A DNA stretch of 64,000 nucleotides, taken from positions 124,001-188,000 of the forward strand of contig NZ_VBTZ01000003.1 in the NCBI RefSeq assembly GCF_005771425.1, read 5' to 3'. The notes below the pieces were generated by a model. That model had not been told where the DNA came from. It did not search any database and saw nothing but the letters and a program-made list of their open reading frames with translations. Made by a program: the position numbers and the translations under genes. This document shows positions 52,667 through 62,519 of the stretch, piece by piece (within the stretch, counting starts at the first letter, position 1; the number at the start of each line of letters is the position of its first letter). The stretch is from Methylocystis sp. B8 (GTDB lineage: Bacteria; Pseudomonadota; Alphaproteobacteria; Rhizobiales; Beijerinckiaceae).

Positions 52667-53995
52667 GTGTCGGAAGCGGCGGTCATAGCCGCCCAAGAGC
52701 CGCGCGCGCCGCGCGAGACCGTCGACGCCGACAGCGTCGTCGCTAAGGCGGCGCGGCGACTGATCCCCTTTCTCGTCACCGGCTTCATCGTCGCATATCT
52801 CGACCGCGTGAACATCGGTTTCGCGGCGCTGACGATGAATGGCGAACTCGGCTTCACGCCGGAATTTTTTGGCTGGGGCGCCGGCGTCTTCTTTATCGGC
52901 TATTGCCTGTTCGAAGCGCCGAGCAATTACATCATGCATCGCGTCGGCGCGCGCATGTGGATTGCGCGCATCATGGTGAGTTGGGGCGTCGTTTCGGCGC
53001 TCACCGCCTTCATCTGGAACGAGGCAAGCTTCGTTGTTTTGCGCCTGCTGCTCGGCGTGATGGAAGCTGGTTTTGCGCCCGGCGTCATCCTCTATCTCAC
53101 ATACTGGATTCCTGCCGCGCAACGCGCGCGCGTTCTCGCCGGCTTCCTCATTGCAGTTCCGGTGTCGAGTGCGATCGGTTCGCCGATCTCCGGGCTCATT
53201 CTCGCGGCAATGGATGGCGTCGGCGGAATCAGCGGCTGGCGCTGGCTATTCCTGATGGAGGCGACGCCATCGATCATTTTGGGAATTGTCTGCTTCTTCT
53301 ATCTGCCTGACGGACCTCAGTCGGCGAAATGGCTGACGCCCGGCGAAATAGCGTCGCTGCAAGCGAAGCTTGAGAGCGAGGCGGAGCAGGACCATGGCGA
53401 CCACTGGCGCGCGCTCAAGGATATGCGCGTTCTCATCCTCGGCATCGCCTATTTCGGGATCGTCATCGCCCTCTATGGCTTGAGCTTCTGGCTTCCGCAA
53501 ATCATCAAATCCTTCGGATTTGGCGTCGTCGCCACGAGTTTGCTGGCGTCAATTCCCTATGTCTGCAGTGCGCTCGCAATGTGGGCGTGGAGCCGCAGTT
53601 CCGATCGTCGGCGCGAGACCGTGGGTCACACGGCGCTCGCCGGAGTCATCGGCGCTATGGGGTTGGCTTGCGCCGCCTATGCGCCGACGCCATTGCTGTC
53701 GATGATCGCGCTGTCCATCGCCGCCGTCGGCGCAATCGCGGCGCTGCCGACCTTCTGGTGCTTCACGACGCTGGCGCTCGGATCAGGCGACGCGGTGATC
53801 GGCGTCGCGGTGATCAATTCCATCGGCAACATCTCGGGTTTCGCTGGGCCTTACCTCGTCGGCCTCATCAAAGGCGCAACCGGCGAGTTTTCCGACGCGC
53901 TGCTCGCGCTGGCGCTGGGGCCGCTGGTCACGGCGCTCCTGCTTTTGCGGGCGCGGCGTTCAGCGAATAATAAATGTCGAGCGCGCGGCGTTTGA
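52667..53995 (+). CDS. MFS transporter, anion:cation symporter (ACS) family
   Basis: 442 residues with twelve hydrophobic helices. FIVAYLDRVNIGFAALTMN, FFIGYCLFEAPSNYIMHRVG and RLLLGVMEAGFAPGVILYLT are ACS (sugar-acid and organic-anion) family hallmarks. GTG start at 52667. Its 3' end overlaps by 68 bases with the convergent VOC gene. The substrate is probably an organic acid; its identity is not readable. Confidence 0.87.
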   Translation: MSEAAVIAAQEPRAPRETVDADSVVAKAARRLIPFLVTGFIVAYLDRVNIGFAALTMNGELGFTPEFFGWGAGVFFIGYCLFEAPSNYIMHRVGARMWIARIMVSWGVVSALTAFIWNEASFVVLRLLLGVMEAGFAPGVILYLTYWIPAAQRARVLAGFLIAVPVSSAIGSPISGLILAAMDGVGGISGWRWLFLMEATPSIILGIVCFFYLPDGPQSAKWLTPGEIASLQAKLESEAEQDHGDHWRALKDMRVLILGIAYFGIVIALYGLSFWLPQIIKSFGFGVVATSLLASIPYVCSALAMWAWSRSSDRRRETVGHTALAGVIGAMGLACAAYAPTPLLSMIALSIAAVGAIAALPTFWCFTTLALGSGDAVIGVAVINSIGNISGFAGPYLVGLIKGATGEFSDALLALALGPLVTALLLLRARRSANNKCRARGV

Positions 53996-54422
53996 GCTCG
54001 TCGACAGAGATCTCTTCTTTGCGCGTCGAGAATACCCAGACATGGCCGAAGGGATCGCGCACCGTTCCGCTGCGATCGCCGTAAAACATATTTTGCGGCC
54101 CGCAGACCTTGGTCGCTCCGGCTTCGATCGCTTTGATAAAGATCGAATCAACGTCGGCCACATAGACATTGAGGCTGACTGACGAACCGCCGAGCGCTCT
54201 TGGCGGCGTCAATCCGCCCTCTTCATAAACATCGGCGAGCATGACGATCGAATCGCCGATCATTATCTCGGCATGGGCGATGAGACCGTTGGGAAGTTCG
54301 ACGCGGACGCGCTCCTTGGCGCCGAAAGCGCCCTTATAGAAGTCGATCGCCTTCGCCGCGCCGGCGATGCAGAGATAGGGCGTCACTTTGGCGTAAGGCA
54401 CCGGAACCGATTTGTCGGCCAT
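53928..54422 (-). CDS. VOC family (PhnB/glyoxalase-like) protein
   Basis: 164 residues: KVTPYLCIAGAAKAIDFYKG, HAEIMIGDSIVMLAD and DPFGHVWVFSTRKEEIS make the beta-alpha-beta repeats of PhnB-like VOC proteins. The start at 54422 (MADKSVPVPYAKVTPY) fits family length; the longer open frame to 54668 only mirrors the ABC-F gene. Its 3' part overlaps 68 bases of the MFS gene on the other strand. Function unknown. Confidence 0.85.
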   Translation of the reverse strand: MADKSVPVPYAKVTPYLCIAGAAKAIDFYKGAFGAKERVRVELPNGLIAHAEIMIGDSIVMLADVYEEGGLTPPRALGGSSVSLNVYVADVDSIFIKAIEAGATKVCGPQNMFYGDRSGTVRDPFGHVWVFSTRKEEISVDELKRRALDIYYSLNAAPAKAGAP

Positions 54423-54495
54423 GTTTCTTCCCTCGCTCTGTATCGCCGCCCTCTGTATTAAGGTAACGCGCTCAGGCTTAAGGCAAGAGGCGGAT

Positions 54496-56304
54496 CTATC
54501 CTTCGATCGCCTCGCGTTTGATCTCCAGCTCCAGCCATTGTTCTTCGGCCGCTGCGAGTTCCGACTCCACCGTCGCGAACATCTCGCTCGCCTTTGCAAA
54601 TTTCGGCGGATCCTTCGCGTAAAGCTCAGGATCGTCGAGCAGCGTCTGTAGCTTGGCGCGTCTCGCATTCAGCTCCTCGATCTTGCCGGGAAGGGTTGCG
54701 AGCGCATGCTGCTCTTTGAAGGATAGCTTCTGTTTCGCTGCCGCTTTTTCGCGTGGCGCGGGCCTTTCCTTTGTCTCCCCCGCCGTGGCGGTCGCGCCTC
54801 GCGCCTCGACGCCCTTGCCGCGCTGCGCGACCATGTCGCTATAGCCCCCGGCATATTCGATCCAGCGTCCTTCGCCTTCGCTCATCAATACGCTCGTCAC
54901 GATGCGATCGAGAAAGTCGCGATCGTGGCTCACGACGATGAGCGTGCCGGGATAGTCGGCGAGCATTTCTTCCAGCAGATCGAGCGTTTCGAGATCGAGG
55001 TCGTTCGTCGGTTCGTCGAGCACGAGAAGATTGGACGGCTTCGCCAGCGCGCGCGCAAGCATCAGGCGTCCGCGCTCGCCGCCAGACAGTCTGCCGATGG
55101 GCGTGCGCGCCTGTTCCGGCTTAAACAGAAAATCCTTCATATAGCCGACGACGTGACGCCGCTCGCCATTGATTTCGATGGTGTCCGAGCCGCCGCCGGT
55201 CAGCGCATCCTGCAAGGTCGTTTCAGGATCGAGACTCGCGCGGCTTTGCTCGAGGGTCGCCATTTCGAGATTGGCGCCCAACCGCACTTTGCCCTGATCG
55301 GGCGCGAGCGCGCCTATCATAACATTCACGAGCGTGGTTTTGCCGGCGCCGTTCGCCCCGACGACGCCGAGGCGATCGCCGCGTAGAATGCGCGTCGTGA
55401 AATTCTCGACGATGACGCGGGCGCCGTATGATTTGCCGATTTTGATCGCTTCGATAACGAGCTTGCCGGAAAGCTGCGCTTCGCTTGCTTCGAGCTTCAC
55501 GTCGCCCGTCGGCATGACGCGGTTGCGCCGCTCCGCGCGCAAATGATTCAGGCCCGCGAGTCGCTTCATATTGCGCTTGCGCCGACCGGAAACGCCGTGG
55601 CGAAGCCAATGTTCTTCGGCGACGATCTTGCGCGCCAATTTATGCTGTTGCTTTTCCTCTTCCTCCAATTCGCGGTCGCGCCAGGCTTCGAACTCCTTGA
55701 AGCCCTGCGCTAGGTGGCGCGTGCGGCCGCGGTCGATCCACAGCGTTTCCCGCGTCAGATCCTGAAGAAAGCGGCGATCATGGCTGATGAGCACGAGCGC
55801 CGATCGTAAACCCGCGAGCCTTTCTTCAAGCCACAGGATCGTCGGCAGATCGAGATGGTTCGTCGGTTCGTCCAAAAGCAGAATGTCGGGTTCAGGCGCC
55901 AGAACGCGCGCGAGCGCCGCGCGCCGCGCTTCGCCGCCCGACAGGAGCGCGGGGCGCTCGTCGCCTTGGAGCCCCAAATCATTGAGCAGCGTCCTGGCGA
56001 CGTGCGAATCGTCCAGCGGGCCGAGCCCCGCTTCGACATAGGCGAGGGTGGTGGCGAAGTCCGAGAAGTCCGGCTCCTGCGGCAGATAGCGCAGCGACGC
56101 CCCCGGCTGCAGAAAGCGCGCGCCGCCGTCGGGTTCGATTTCGCCGGCGGCGATCTTGAGCAGCGTCGACTTCCCTGAGCCGTTGCGGCCGACGACGCAG
56201 AGCCGCGCGCCAGGCGCGACGGAGAGATCGGCGCCATCCAACAATGGCTTTCCGCCGAGGGTCAGCGTTACGCCTTGTAGAGCGAGGAGAGGCGGCGGGG
56301 GCAT
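54496..56304 (-). CDS. uup: ABC-F family ATPase (Uup-like)
   Basis: 602 residues with two ABC domains and no membrane helices: Walker A GRNGSGKST near 37-45 and GANGAGKTT, signatures LSGGEARRA and LSGGERGRL, Walker B LLLDEPTNHLDL and LVLDEPTNDLDL, and a charged C-terminal coiled coil (about 520-602) as in Uup. Members bind ribosomes or act in genome stability. Assignment to Uup rather than EttA or YheS rests on the C-terminal extension. Confidence 0.88.
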   Translation of the reverse strand: MPPPPLLALQGVTLTLGGKPLLDGADLSVAPGARLCVVGRNGSGKSTLLKIAAGEIEPDGGARFLQPGASLRYLPQEPDFSDFATTLAYVEAGLGPLDDSHVARTLLNDLGLQGDERPALLSGGEARRAALARVLAPEPDILLLDEPTNHLDLPTILWLEERLAGLRSALVLISHDRRFLQDLTRETLWIDRGRTRHLAQGFKEFEAWRDRELEEEEKQQHKLARKIVAEEHWLRHGVSGRRKRNMKRLAGLNHLRAERRNRVMPTGDVKLEASEAQLSGKLVIEAIKIGKSYGARVIVENFTTRILRGDRLGVVGANGAGKTTLVNVMIGALAPDQGKVRLGANLEMATLEQSRASLDPETTLQDALTGGGSDTIEINGERRHVVGYMKDFLFKPEQARTPIGRLSGGERGRLMLARALAKPSNLLVLDEPTNDLDLETLDLLEEMLADYPGTLIVVSHDRDFLDRIVTSVLMSEGEGRWIEYAGGYSDMVAQRGKGVEARGATATAGETKERPAPREKAAAKQKLSFKEQHALATLPGKIEELNARRAKLQTLLDDPELYAKDPPKFAKASEMFATVESELAAAEEQWLELEIKREAIEG

Positions 56305-56403
56305 GGAAGCTTAGCAGCGTCTTATGGACATGAGATAAGCTTTTCCACGCGGCTGGGCCTTTTGTCACCCCCGGCGCTGTCGATAGTTCTTGGAGCAGGA
56401 GCA

Positions 56404-57078
56404 ATGCCCGTTACGACCGAGCAAATCCACGCTGGACAGGCGATCTACACGCCAAAAATGCTCGCGATCTACGACGTGCTGGTGCTCGGCCTGTCCAATC
56501 GCTGGATCTGGAAATGTCCAACGCCCCGTCTGCTCGCCCATTACGACCGGCATGTCAGCGGCAATCATCTCGATGTCGGCGTCGGCACCGGCTATTTTCT
56601 TGATCGCTGCTGCTTTCCGACAGCAACGCCGCGCATCGCGTTGATGGATTTAAATCGCGACGCGCTGCAATTTGCGGCGCGACGGATCGCGCGCTGCCAA
56701 CCCGAGACCTATGTACGCAATGTTATGGAGCCAATCGTCTTTGACGGCTCCAAATTCGATTCAGTCGGCGTCAATTATCTCTTCCATTGTCTGCCGGGGG
56801 ACATGGCGACGAAGGCGCAAGCTTTCGATTTTCTGTCGCCGCTGATGTCTCCTAAAGCTGTCGTGTTCGGTTCGACGCTGCTGCAAGGCGGAGTGGAGCG
56901 CAGCTTCGCTGCGCGAAGGCTGATGGATTTCTATAATTCCAAGGACATATTTTCGAACACGCAGGATAATCTGGAGACGCTGACGCGCGAACTCGAAAAG
57001 CGCTTCAGCGCGGTCAGCGTCGAAACAGTCGGCTGCGCCGCGTTGTTTTCGGCGAGCGTGAAGGACTCAGGCGCCTAA
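56404..57078 (+). CDS. Class I SAM-dependent methyltransferase
   Basis: 224 residues, start at 56404 after GGAGCAGGAGC. N-terminal AGQAIYTPKMLAIYDVLVLG, then SAM motif I LDVGVGTGYFLDRC near 57, MDLNRDALQFAARRI, and VNYLFHCLPGD. The YTP-LAIYDxLVLGxSNRxIW segment recurs in a family of bacterial and fungal methyltransferases of natural-product loci, as far as I recall. No biosynthetic partner is adjacent. It ends 12 bases inside the convergent L,D-transpeptidase. Confidence 0.82.
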   Translation: MPVTTEQIHAGQAIYTPKMLAIYDVLVLGLSNRWIWKCPTPRLLAHYDRHVSGNHLDVGVGTGYFLDRCCFPTATPRIALMDLNRDALQFAARRIARCQPETYVRNVMEPIVFDGSKFDSVGVNYLFHCLPGDMATKAQAFDFLSPLMSPKAVVFGSTLLQGGVERSFAARRLMDFYNSKDIFSNTQDNLETLTRELEKRFSAVSVETVGCAALFSASVKDSGA

Positions 57079-58704
57079 CCCCAACGCCTTTCGTACGCGC
57101 GCTGAATAGCCATAGAGATCGGGGCGCAGCACGATCCGCCCGCCTTCATCGACATAGGCCGTGAAATATTCGATGTGGATCGGTAGCGGCTTCAAGAGAT
57201 TAATGTAGCGCTCCGAGCCGCCGATCAGCCGGCGCACGCGGCTTTCCGACCAGCCGCTGCCGGGGCCGAGCACCGCTTCGGCGAGCGCGAAAGGCGCGTC
57301 GACGCGCATACAGCCATGGCTGAAGGCGCGATGCGACGCGGAGAACAGGTTGCGCGACGGCGTATCGTGCAGATAGACCGAGAAGTCGTTCGGGAACATG
57401 AATTTGATGCGGCCGAGCGCATTGCGTTCGCCCGGGGGCTGGCGCACGACGAGCTTGCCGCCGCGATAGGACACGTTGAAGCCGCTCGCCGCAATGGCGG
57501 CGACGTCGCCATTGGCTTTCGGCAGCATCTCCTTATTCAGGATCGACGGCGGCACGTTCCAATAGGGATTGACGATGATGTATTGCAGCGCGTTGGAGAA
57601 GATCGGCGTCGGCGTCGTCTCTTTGCCGACGATGACGCGCGTGCGATGCGTCACCTCGCCGTCGCGCACCACAGCAAGTTCGAAGTCGGGGATATTCACC
57701 TCGACCCGCTCTTCGCCGAGGTCGCGCGGCAGCCAGCGCCAGCGTTCCATATTGGCGATGATTTCCGCCTCGATACGCGATGTCGAAGCCGTGGCCAGTG
57801 GAGCGGCGCCGTGGCGCTTGGACTTGCCTGCAGGCGGCAGGGCGTCGTTCTGCGACACGCCCTCGGCCGTCGCGTAACGGCCGCCGGAAGCCGGCGCGCT
57901 GGCGCGCTGCGCTTTCAGCTCGATCAGCTTTTCGCGCAGCTGCTGATAGCCGTAATGCGTGGGATTATAGGCCTGCAGCGCGCCGCCGGCGTTCTCGGCG
58001 GCGCCGGCGATTTCCGCCACGGCAATCGCTGGATCGGGAAGAGTCGTCTTCGATCCGATGAGTCGAGAGATGTTCGCGGGGTCGATCCGGGCGCCGCGCG
58101 CCTGTAGCGCATAGGCGGCTACGGCTTCCGACAGCGCGAGGTCGTCCGCCGCTGTCGGAGCCGCTTTCTCCGCGTTCGGCGCGGTATAGGCGCGGAGGTC
58201 GAGGCCGTCGTCCGCGGCAAGCGCGAGGCGCGCGCGAGCCGCTCTGGCGGACAAGCGCCATTCGCCATTCTCGATCCAGAAGGGCGCGAAGTTTCGAGCG
58301 GCGTAAGCGGCGGATAGCGCCGCGCGCAGACGGCGGCGCTCCGGCGCCGTGGCGGCGCCGCCGGATGTCGCCCAGGCATTGAGCGCCAAAGCGAGATCGC
58401 GGTTCTCCTCGGGCTGAAGGCTCCAGGCGAGGTCGAGCGGATCTGGCTTTGCTGGATTGGCGCGCGGCTCGACGTCGAGCAGGATTGCGGCAGGCGCGGC
58501 GTCTGCGACGGCGAAATCGGGGTTGTCCAACGGCGCGCGTGATGGGACTCGCTCAACGCCAAAGAGCGCGACGAGCGGCGGCGGATCAAAAAATTCGGCG
58601 CGACGCGGCGGATATTGACCCGCGACCGCAGGAGCCGCGAGCGCCGAAACGATCGCGCACGCAATAGCAGTGTGAAATCGCGCCGCTTTTTGGCCAGCAG
58701 TCAT
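57067..58704 (-). CDS. L,D-transpeptidase (YcbB/LdtD type)
   Basis: 545 residues. Signal peptide to about residue 28 (ALAAPAVAG), a middle domain (about 120-250) and a YkuD catalytic domain (about 320-500). The active site is SHGCMRVD with nucleophile Cys465 and an upstream His in the same loop. These enzymes make 3-3 cross-links in peptidoglycan in the periplasm. The PGERNALGRIKFMFPN stretch and LHDTPSRNLF loop are typical of the YcbB branch. No lipoprotein Cys is seen. Confidence 0.9.
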   Translation of the reverse strand: MTAGQKAARFHTAIACAIVSALAAPAVAGQYPPRRAEFFDPPPLVALFGVERVPSRAPLDNPDFAVADAAPAAILLDVEPRANPAKPDPLDLAWSLQPEENRDLALALNAWATSGGAATAPERRRLRAALSAAYAARNFAPFWIENGEWRLSARAARARLALAADDGLDLRAYTAPNAEKAAPTAADDLALSEAVAAYALQARGARIDPANISRLIGSKTTLPDPAIAVAEIAGAAENAGGALQAYNPTHYGYQQLREKLIELKAQRASAPASGGRYATAEGVSQNDALPPAGKSKRHGAAPLATASTSRIEAEIIANMERWRWLPRDLGEERVEVNIPDFELAVVRDGEVTHRTRVIVGKETTPTPIFSNALQYIIVNPYWNVPPSILNKEMLPKANGDVAAIAASGFNVSYRGGKLVVRQPPGERNALGRIKFMFPNDFSVYLHDTPSRNLFSASHRAFSHGCMRVDAPFALAEAVLGPGSGWSESRVRRLIGGSERYINLLKPLPIHIEYFTAYVDEGGRIVLRPDLYGYSARVRKALGLGA

Positions 58705-58925
58705 AGCTCATCCTCGCGTGAACCTCATTCCAGCGAGGTCTGAGCGCTTTTCCGGTTAAGTTCTGTGCGATAGCGCAAGCCCGCGGCGTTCCGCCATTGC
58801 TTCGCCTGAACAGTAACGTGTGACGTCAAACTTGTGAATCGGCGCAAGCGGGCGCATTCCAATGAGCCGCTGAAAAAGCCGGATTGTGGCGGCGACGCCA
58901 CAATGGCGAGCGCGACCGCCGTTAC

Positions 58926-61289
58926 TCACCCCGCCTCGACAAAACTCTCCAGCACCATCTTTCTGCCGGCCTTATCGAAATCGACCGTGAGCTTGTTGCC
59001 GTCGACAGCCGCCACCGAACCCGGCCCGAACTTCAAGTGAAACACCCGTGCGCCCACCGCGAAGCGCGAGCCGCCGGACGAGCGCGCGATCACTTCGCCG
59101 TCGATCGTCATTGGCCGTTTGGCGCGCGCGCCGCGCGACTCGCGCGTCGAGTCGCTGCGCGGGGAGTCGCTGCGCGCCGCCTGGGCGCGCTTCCATCCCG
59201 GCGTCGAATAGTCTGAGCCATAGACGTCGAGATTGGCGAAGCGCGAGACGCCATAGGAGCCATATTGTGAAGCGTTCGGGGCCTCTACCACTTCGACATT
59301 GTCGGACGGCAGATTGTCGATGAATCGCGAGGGCACTGTCGGCTGCCACAGTCCGTGAATGCGCCGGTTGCTGGCAAAGTAGATTTTGGCGCGGCGCTTG
59401 GCGCGCGTCAGGCCGACATAGGCGAGGCGGCGCTCCTCCTCGAGTCCGGCGCGTCCCTGTTCGTCGAGCGTGCGCTGGCTCGGAAACAGTCCTTCCTCCC
59501 AGCCGGGCAGATAGACGGTCTCGAACTCAAGGCCCTTCGCGCCATGCAGAGTCATGATCGACACGCGTTCTTGATCGACGGCGCTGTCGGCCTCCATGAC
59601 GAGCGACACATGTTCGAGGAAGGCGTCGAGATCAGGAAAGGCCTCCATCGCCCGAACAAGCTCTTTCAAATTGTCGAGCCGGCCGGCGGCCTCGGGCGTC
59701 TTGTCCGCGCGCCACAGCTCGGTATAGCCGGATTCATCGAGCACCTGCTCGGCGAACTCATGCTGCGGCTTTGAGTCGATCAGCGCGCCCCAGCGGTCGA
59801 AATCGCCGATGAGGCTGCGCAGCGCGCCGCGGGGCTTTGGCTTCAGTTCCTCGCTTTCGACAAGGATGCGCGCCGCCTGCATCAGCGGAACCCGCTCGCG
59901 CCGCGCATATTCATGCAGCATTTGCAGCGTCGCGTCGCCGAGACCGCGTTTCGGCGTATTGATGATACGCTCGAAGGCGAGATCGTCGGCCGGCTGCGCG
60001 ACGCAGCGCAGATAGGCGAGCGCGTCGCGGATTTCGAGACGCTCGTAAAAGCGCGGGCCGCCGATGACGCGATAGGGCAGGCCGATCTCCACGAAGCGCT
60101 CTTCGAATTCGCGCATCTGAAATGAGGCGCGCACGAGAATGGCGATCTCTTCGAGCGAATCGCCGTTGCGGCTCGACTGCTCGATGTCCTCGCCGATGAC
60201 CCGCGCCTCTTCCTGGCTGTCCCAAACGCCGGTGAGCGTCGGCTTTTCGCCGTCGCCGCCGTCAGTGAACAACGTTTTGCCGAGCCGCCCGTCATTGTGG
60301 GAGATGAGATGCGAAGCGGCGGCGAGAATGTGCCCGGTCGAGCGGTAATTGCGCTCGAGGCGAATGACCTTAGCGCCAGGGAAATCCTGTTCGAAACGCA
60401 GGATGTTTTCGACTTCGGCGCCGCGCCAGCCATAGACGCTCTGATCGTCGTCGCCGACGCAGCAGATATTTTGTTGACCCGGCGCGCGTCCCTGCGAGAT
60501 CAATCGCAGCCATAGATATTGCGCGACATTCGTGTCCTGATATTCGTCGACGAGAATATATTTGAAGCGCCGCTGATAGTCGGCGAGCACATCCGGATTG
60601 TCGCGAAAGAGCCGCAGGCTCTCCATCAAGAGATCGCCGAAGTCGACGGCGTTTAAGACCTTGAGCCGCTCCTGATAGAGCGCGTAAAGCGCCGCGCCCT
60701 TGCCATTGGCGAAGCTCTCGGCCTCGCCGGCAGGCACCTGCGCCGGCGTCAGCCCGCGGTTCTTCCAGCCGTCGATGCGCATGGCGAGCGCGCGCGCGGG
60801 CCAGCGCTTATCGTCGATATTCTCCGCATGCAGCACCTGCTTGAGGAGGCGTATCTGATCGTCCGTGTCGAGAATGGTGAAGTTCGTCTTCAGTCCGACG
60901 AGCTCGGCGTGACGGCGCAAAATCTTGGCGCTGATCGCGTGAAAAGTGCCGAGCCATTGCATCGCCTGCGCGCCTTCGCCGACGAGCGCCTCGACGCGCT
61001 GGCGCATCTCGCGCGCCGCTTTGTTCGTGAAGGTGACGGCGAGGATTTCATAGGCGCGCGCCTTGCCGAGGGCGAGGATGTGGGCGATGCGCGTCGTCAG
61101 AGCCCGCGTCTTGCCCGTGCCGGCGCCGGCGAGCACCAGCACCGGTCCGTCGAGCGTTTCGACAGCGGCGCGCTGCTCGGGATTGAGCGCGTCGAGATAA
61201 CGCGGCCGCCCAGCCGCCGCGGCGCGCGCGGCGAGCCCGCCCGCCTGAGGCGCATAATCGTCGGACTTCGGCGACAGGCTGCTCTTCAT
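58926..61289 (-). CDS. uvrD: ATP-dependent DNA helicase of the UvrD/PcrA family
   Basis: 787 residues from the ATG at 61289. Superfamily 1A motifs: LNPEQRAAVETLDGP (Q motif), Walker A AGAGTGKTRAL, motif Ia FTNKAAREM, motif II LVDEYQDTN, motif III GDDDQSVYGWRGA, motif IV RLERNYRST, motif V MTLHGAKGLEF and motif VI YVGLTRAKRR. A basic C-terminal domain ends in FGPGSVAAVDGNKLTVDFDK, the PcrA-type Tudor-like end. Acts in nucleotide-excision and mismatch repair. UvrD versus PcrA naming is arbitrary here. Confidence 0.93.
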   Translation of the reverse strand: MKSSLSPKSDDYAPQAGGLAARAAAAGRPRYLDALNPEQRAAVETLDGPVLVLAGAGTGKTRALTTRIAHILALGKARAYEILAVTFTNKAAREMRQRVEALVGEGAQAMQWLGTFHAISAKILRRHAELVGLKTNFTILDTDDQIRLLKQVLHAENIDDKRWPARALAMRIDGWKNRGLTPAQVPAGEAESFANGKGAALYALYQERLKVLNAVDFGDLLMESLRLFRDNPDVLADYQRRFKYILVDEYQDTNVAQYLWLRLISQGRAPGQQNICCVGDDDQSVYGWRGAEVENILRFEQDFPGAKVIRLERNYRSTGHILAAASHLISHNDGRLGKTLFTDGGDGEKPTLTGVWDSQEEARVIGEDIEQSSRNGDSLEEIAILVRASFQMREFEERFVEIGLPYRVIGGPRFYERLEIRDALAYLRCVAQPADDLAFERIINTPKRGLGDATLQMLHEYARRERVPLMQAARILVESEELKPKPRGALRSLIGDFDRWGALIDSKPQHEFAEQVLDESGYTELWRADKTPEAAGRLDNLKELVRAMEAFPDLDAFLEHVSLVMEADSAVDQERVSIMTLHGAKGLEFETVYLPGWEEGLFPSQRTLDEQGRAGLEEERRLAYVGLTRAKRRAKIYFASNRRIHGLWQPTVPSRFIDNLPSDNVEVVEAPNASQYGSYGVSRFANLDVYGSDYSTPGWKRAQAARSDSPRSDSTRESRGARAKRPMTIDGEVIARSSGGSRFAVGARVFHLKFGPGSVAAVDGNKLTVDFDKAGRKMVLESFVEAG

Positions 61290-61371
61290 GATTCTGCAAT
61301 CATATAGGAGAACGGAACGCGAATCACGAGCTTGGGCAGCCAAAATCTCGGCTGCGGGCGCTCAGTGCCGC

Positions 61372-62376
61372 TTAGGGACCAGGTTTTGAAAAAATGGTTT
61401 TCCAGTCGTTCTTCATACTGACGACCATCCATCCGCGCGCCTGCGCCTCATTGAGACCCCGATCGAGGCGCCCGACAGAAGATTTGCGGTCATAAGCGGC
61501 CTCTCTTTCAGCGTCGTCGTGGTGAACAATGAGCCCAAAGCGCGCGCCTTTGCAGGCGGTGGTCCATTGCAGCATTTCGAAGTCGCCGTCGGAGTTGCCG
61601 AAGGCGGCGATTGGACGCCGACCGAGATATTCATTTATCCCGACGGGCTTTCCCGCCTTATCGTCGATGAAATTGATTTTTGGTTCTCGTAAGAGCATCG
61701 GTTCGCCATCCTTGACGACGAATTTCGTCACGATCGTCGAGCCGATCACCATCTCGGGCGGCACGCCATAGACGCGCTCGGCGAACGTTCTGATGAACTC
61801 CGCGCCGCCGCCTGAAACGATGTAGGTCTTGAAACCATTGGCGCGCAGATAGGACAGCAATTCGAGCATCGGCTGATAAACAAGATCGTCGTATCGCCGC
61901 TTGAAATAGGGGTGGATCGCGGTGGCAAGCCATTGCGCGACGGTCGCCTGGAATTCCTGTGGCGTATTGCCCGCATGCGTCGCGGTGACGAGTCGCAATG
62001 CAGTTTTTTCGCCCCCCGCAGCAAGAGTTTTGAAATCGTTCTCCAGCGCCGCCTTGAAGGGCTGTTCCTTGCGCCATTCGGGATGTTTGGGCGCAAGCGC
62101 CTTTACGCGATCCAGCGCGAAGAAGAGTTGAGAATAGGCTGGCCACTCGGTCCAGAGCGTTCCGTCATTGTCGAAAACCGCGATGCGATCCTCGGGCTTT
62201 ACAAATTCTGGTCCGTCCTGGGCGGTCACCCGAGCGACAAAGGCGATGATCGCCTGTTTGGCGGCGCCGTCGTTCCAAGATGGAAGAGCGTCGAGCGCCA
62301 GCGCCGGCCGTATGAAAAGGACCGCCCATGTGAACGCGACCAAGACGAACAGCCTCGCTGTTCTCATTCCGGTCAT
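61372..62376 (-). CDS. Exported HAD-superfamily phosphatase
   Basis: 334 residues from the ATG at 62376 (other in-frame starts at 62418, a TTG, and 62367). A signal peptide-like segment (ARLFVLVAFTWAVLFI...ALALDA) is followed by the HAD motif I VFDNDGTLW, motif II in YIVSGGGAEF, a Lys in the KTYIV region, and motif IV FGNSDGDFEML. A phosphoserine-phosphatase-like layout but exported, so periplasmic. It lies head-to-head with an arylsulfatase gene; such pairs occur in other bacteria and suggest a joint role in hydrolysing organic esters. Confidence 0.83.
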   Translation of the reverse strand: MTGMRTARLFVLVAFTWAVLFIRPALALDALPSWNDGAAKQAIIAFVARVTAQDGPEFVKPEDRIAVFDNDGTLWTEWPAYSQLFFALDRVKALAPKHPEWRKEQPFKAALENDFKTLAAGGEKTALRLVTATHAGNTPQEFQATVAQWLATAIHPYFKRRYDDLVYQPMLELLSYLRANGFKTYIVSGGGAEFIRTFAERVYGVPPEMVIGSTIVTKFVVKDGEPMLLREPKINFIDDKAGKPVGINEYLGRRPIAAFGNSDGDFEMLQWTTACKGARFGLIVHHDDAEREAAYDRKSSVGRLDRGLNEAQARGWMVVSMKNDWKTIFSKPGP

Positions 62377-62519
62377 TCGATCGGCAAGCCTGCAATTGAT
62401 GCGGCGATTGGCGTTCAAGGAGTGGCGCTCACAGGTTCGATTTCAGGCTTGTCGAAGCCGAAGAGGAGGCTATCTGCGTGCGTATATAAGGAATTTATCT
62501 GATGGGAGGGAAGGCGCTG

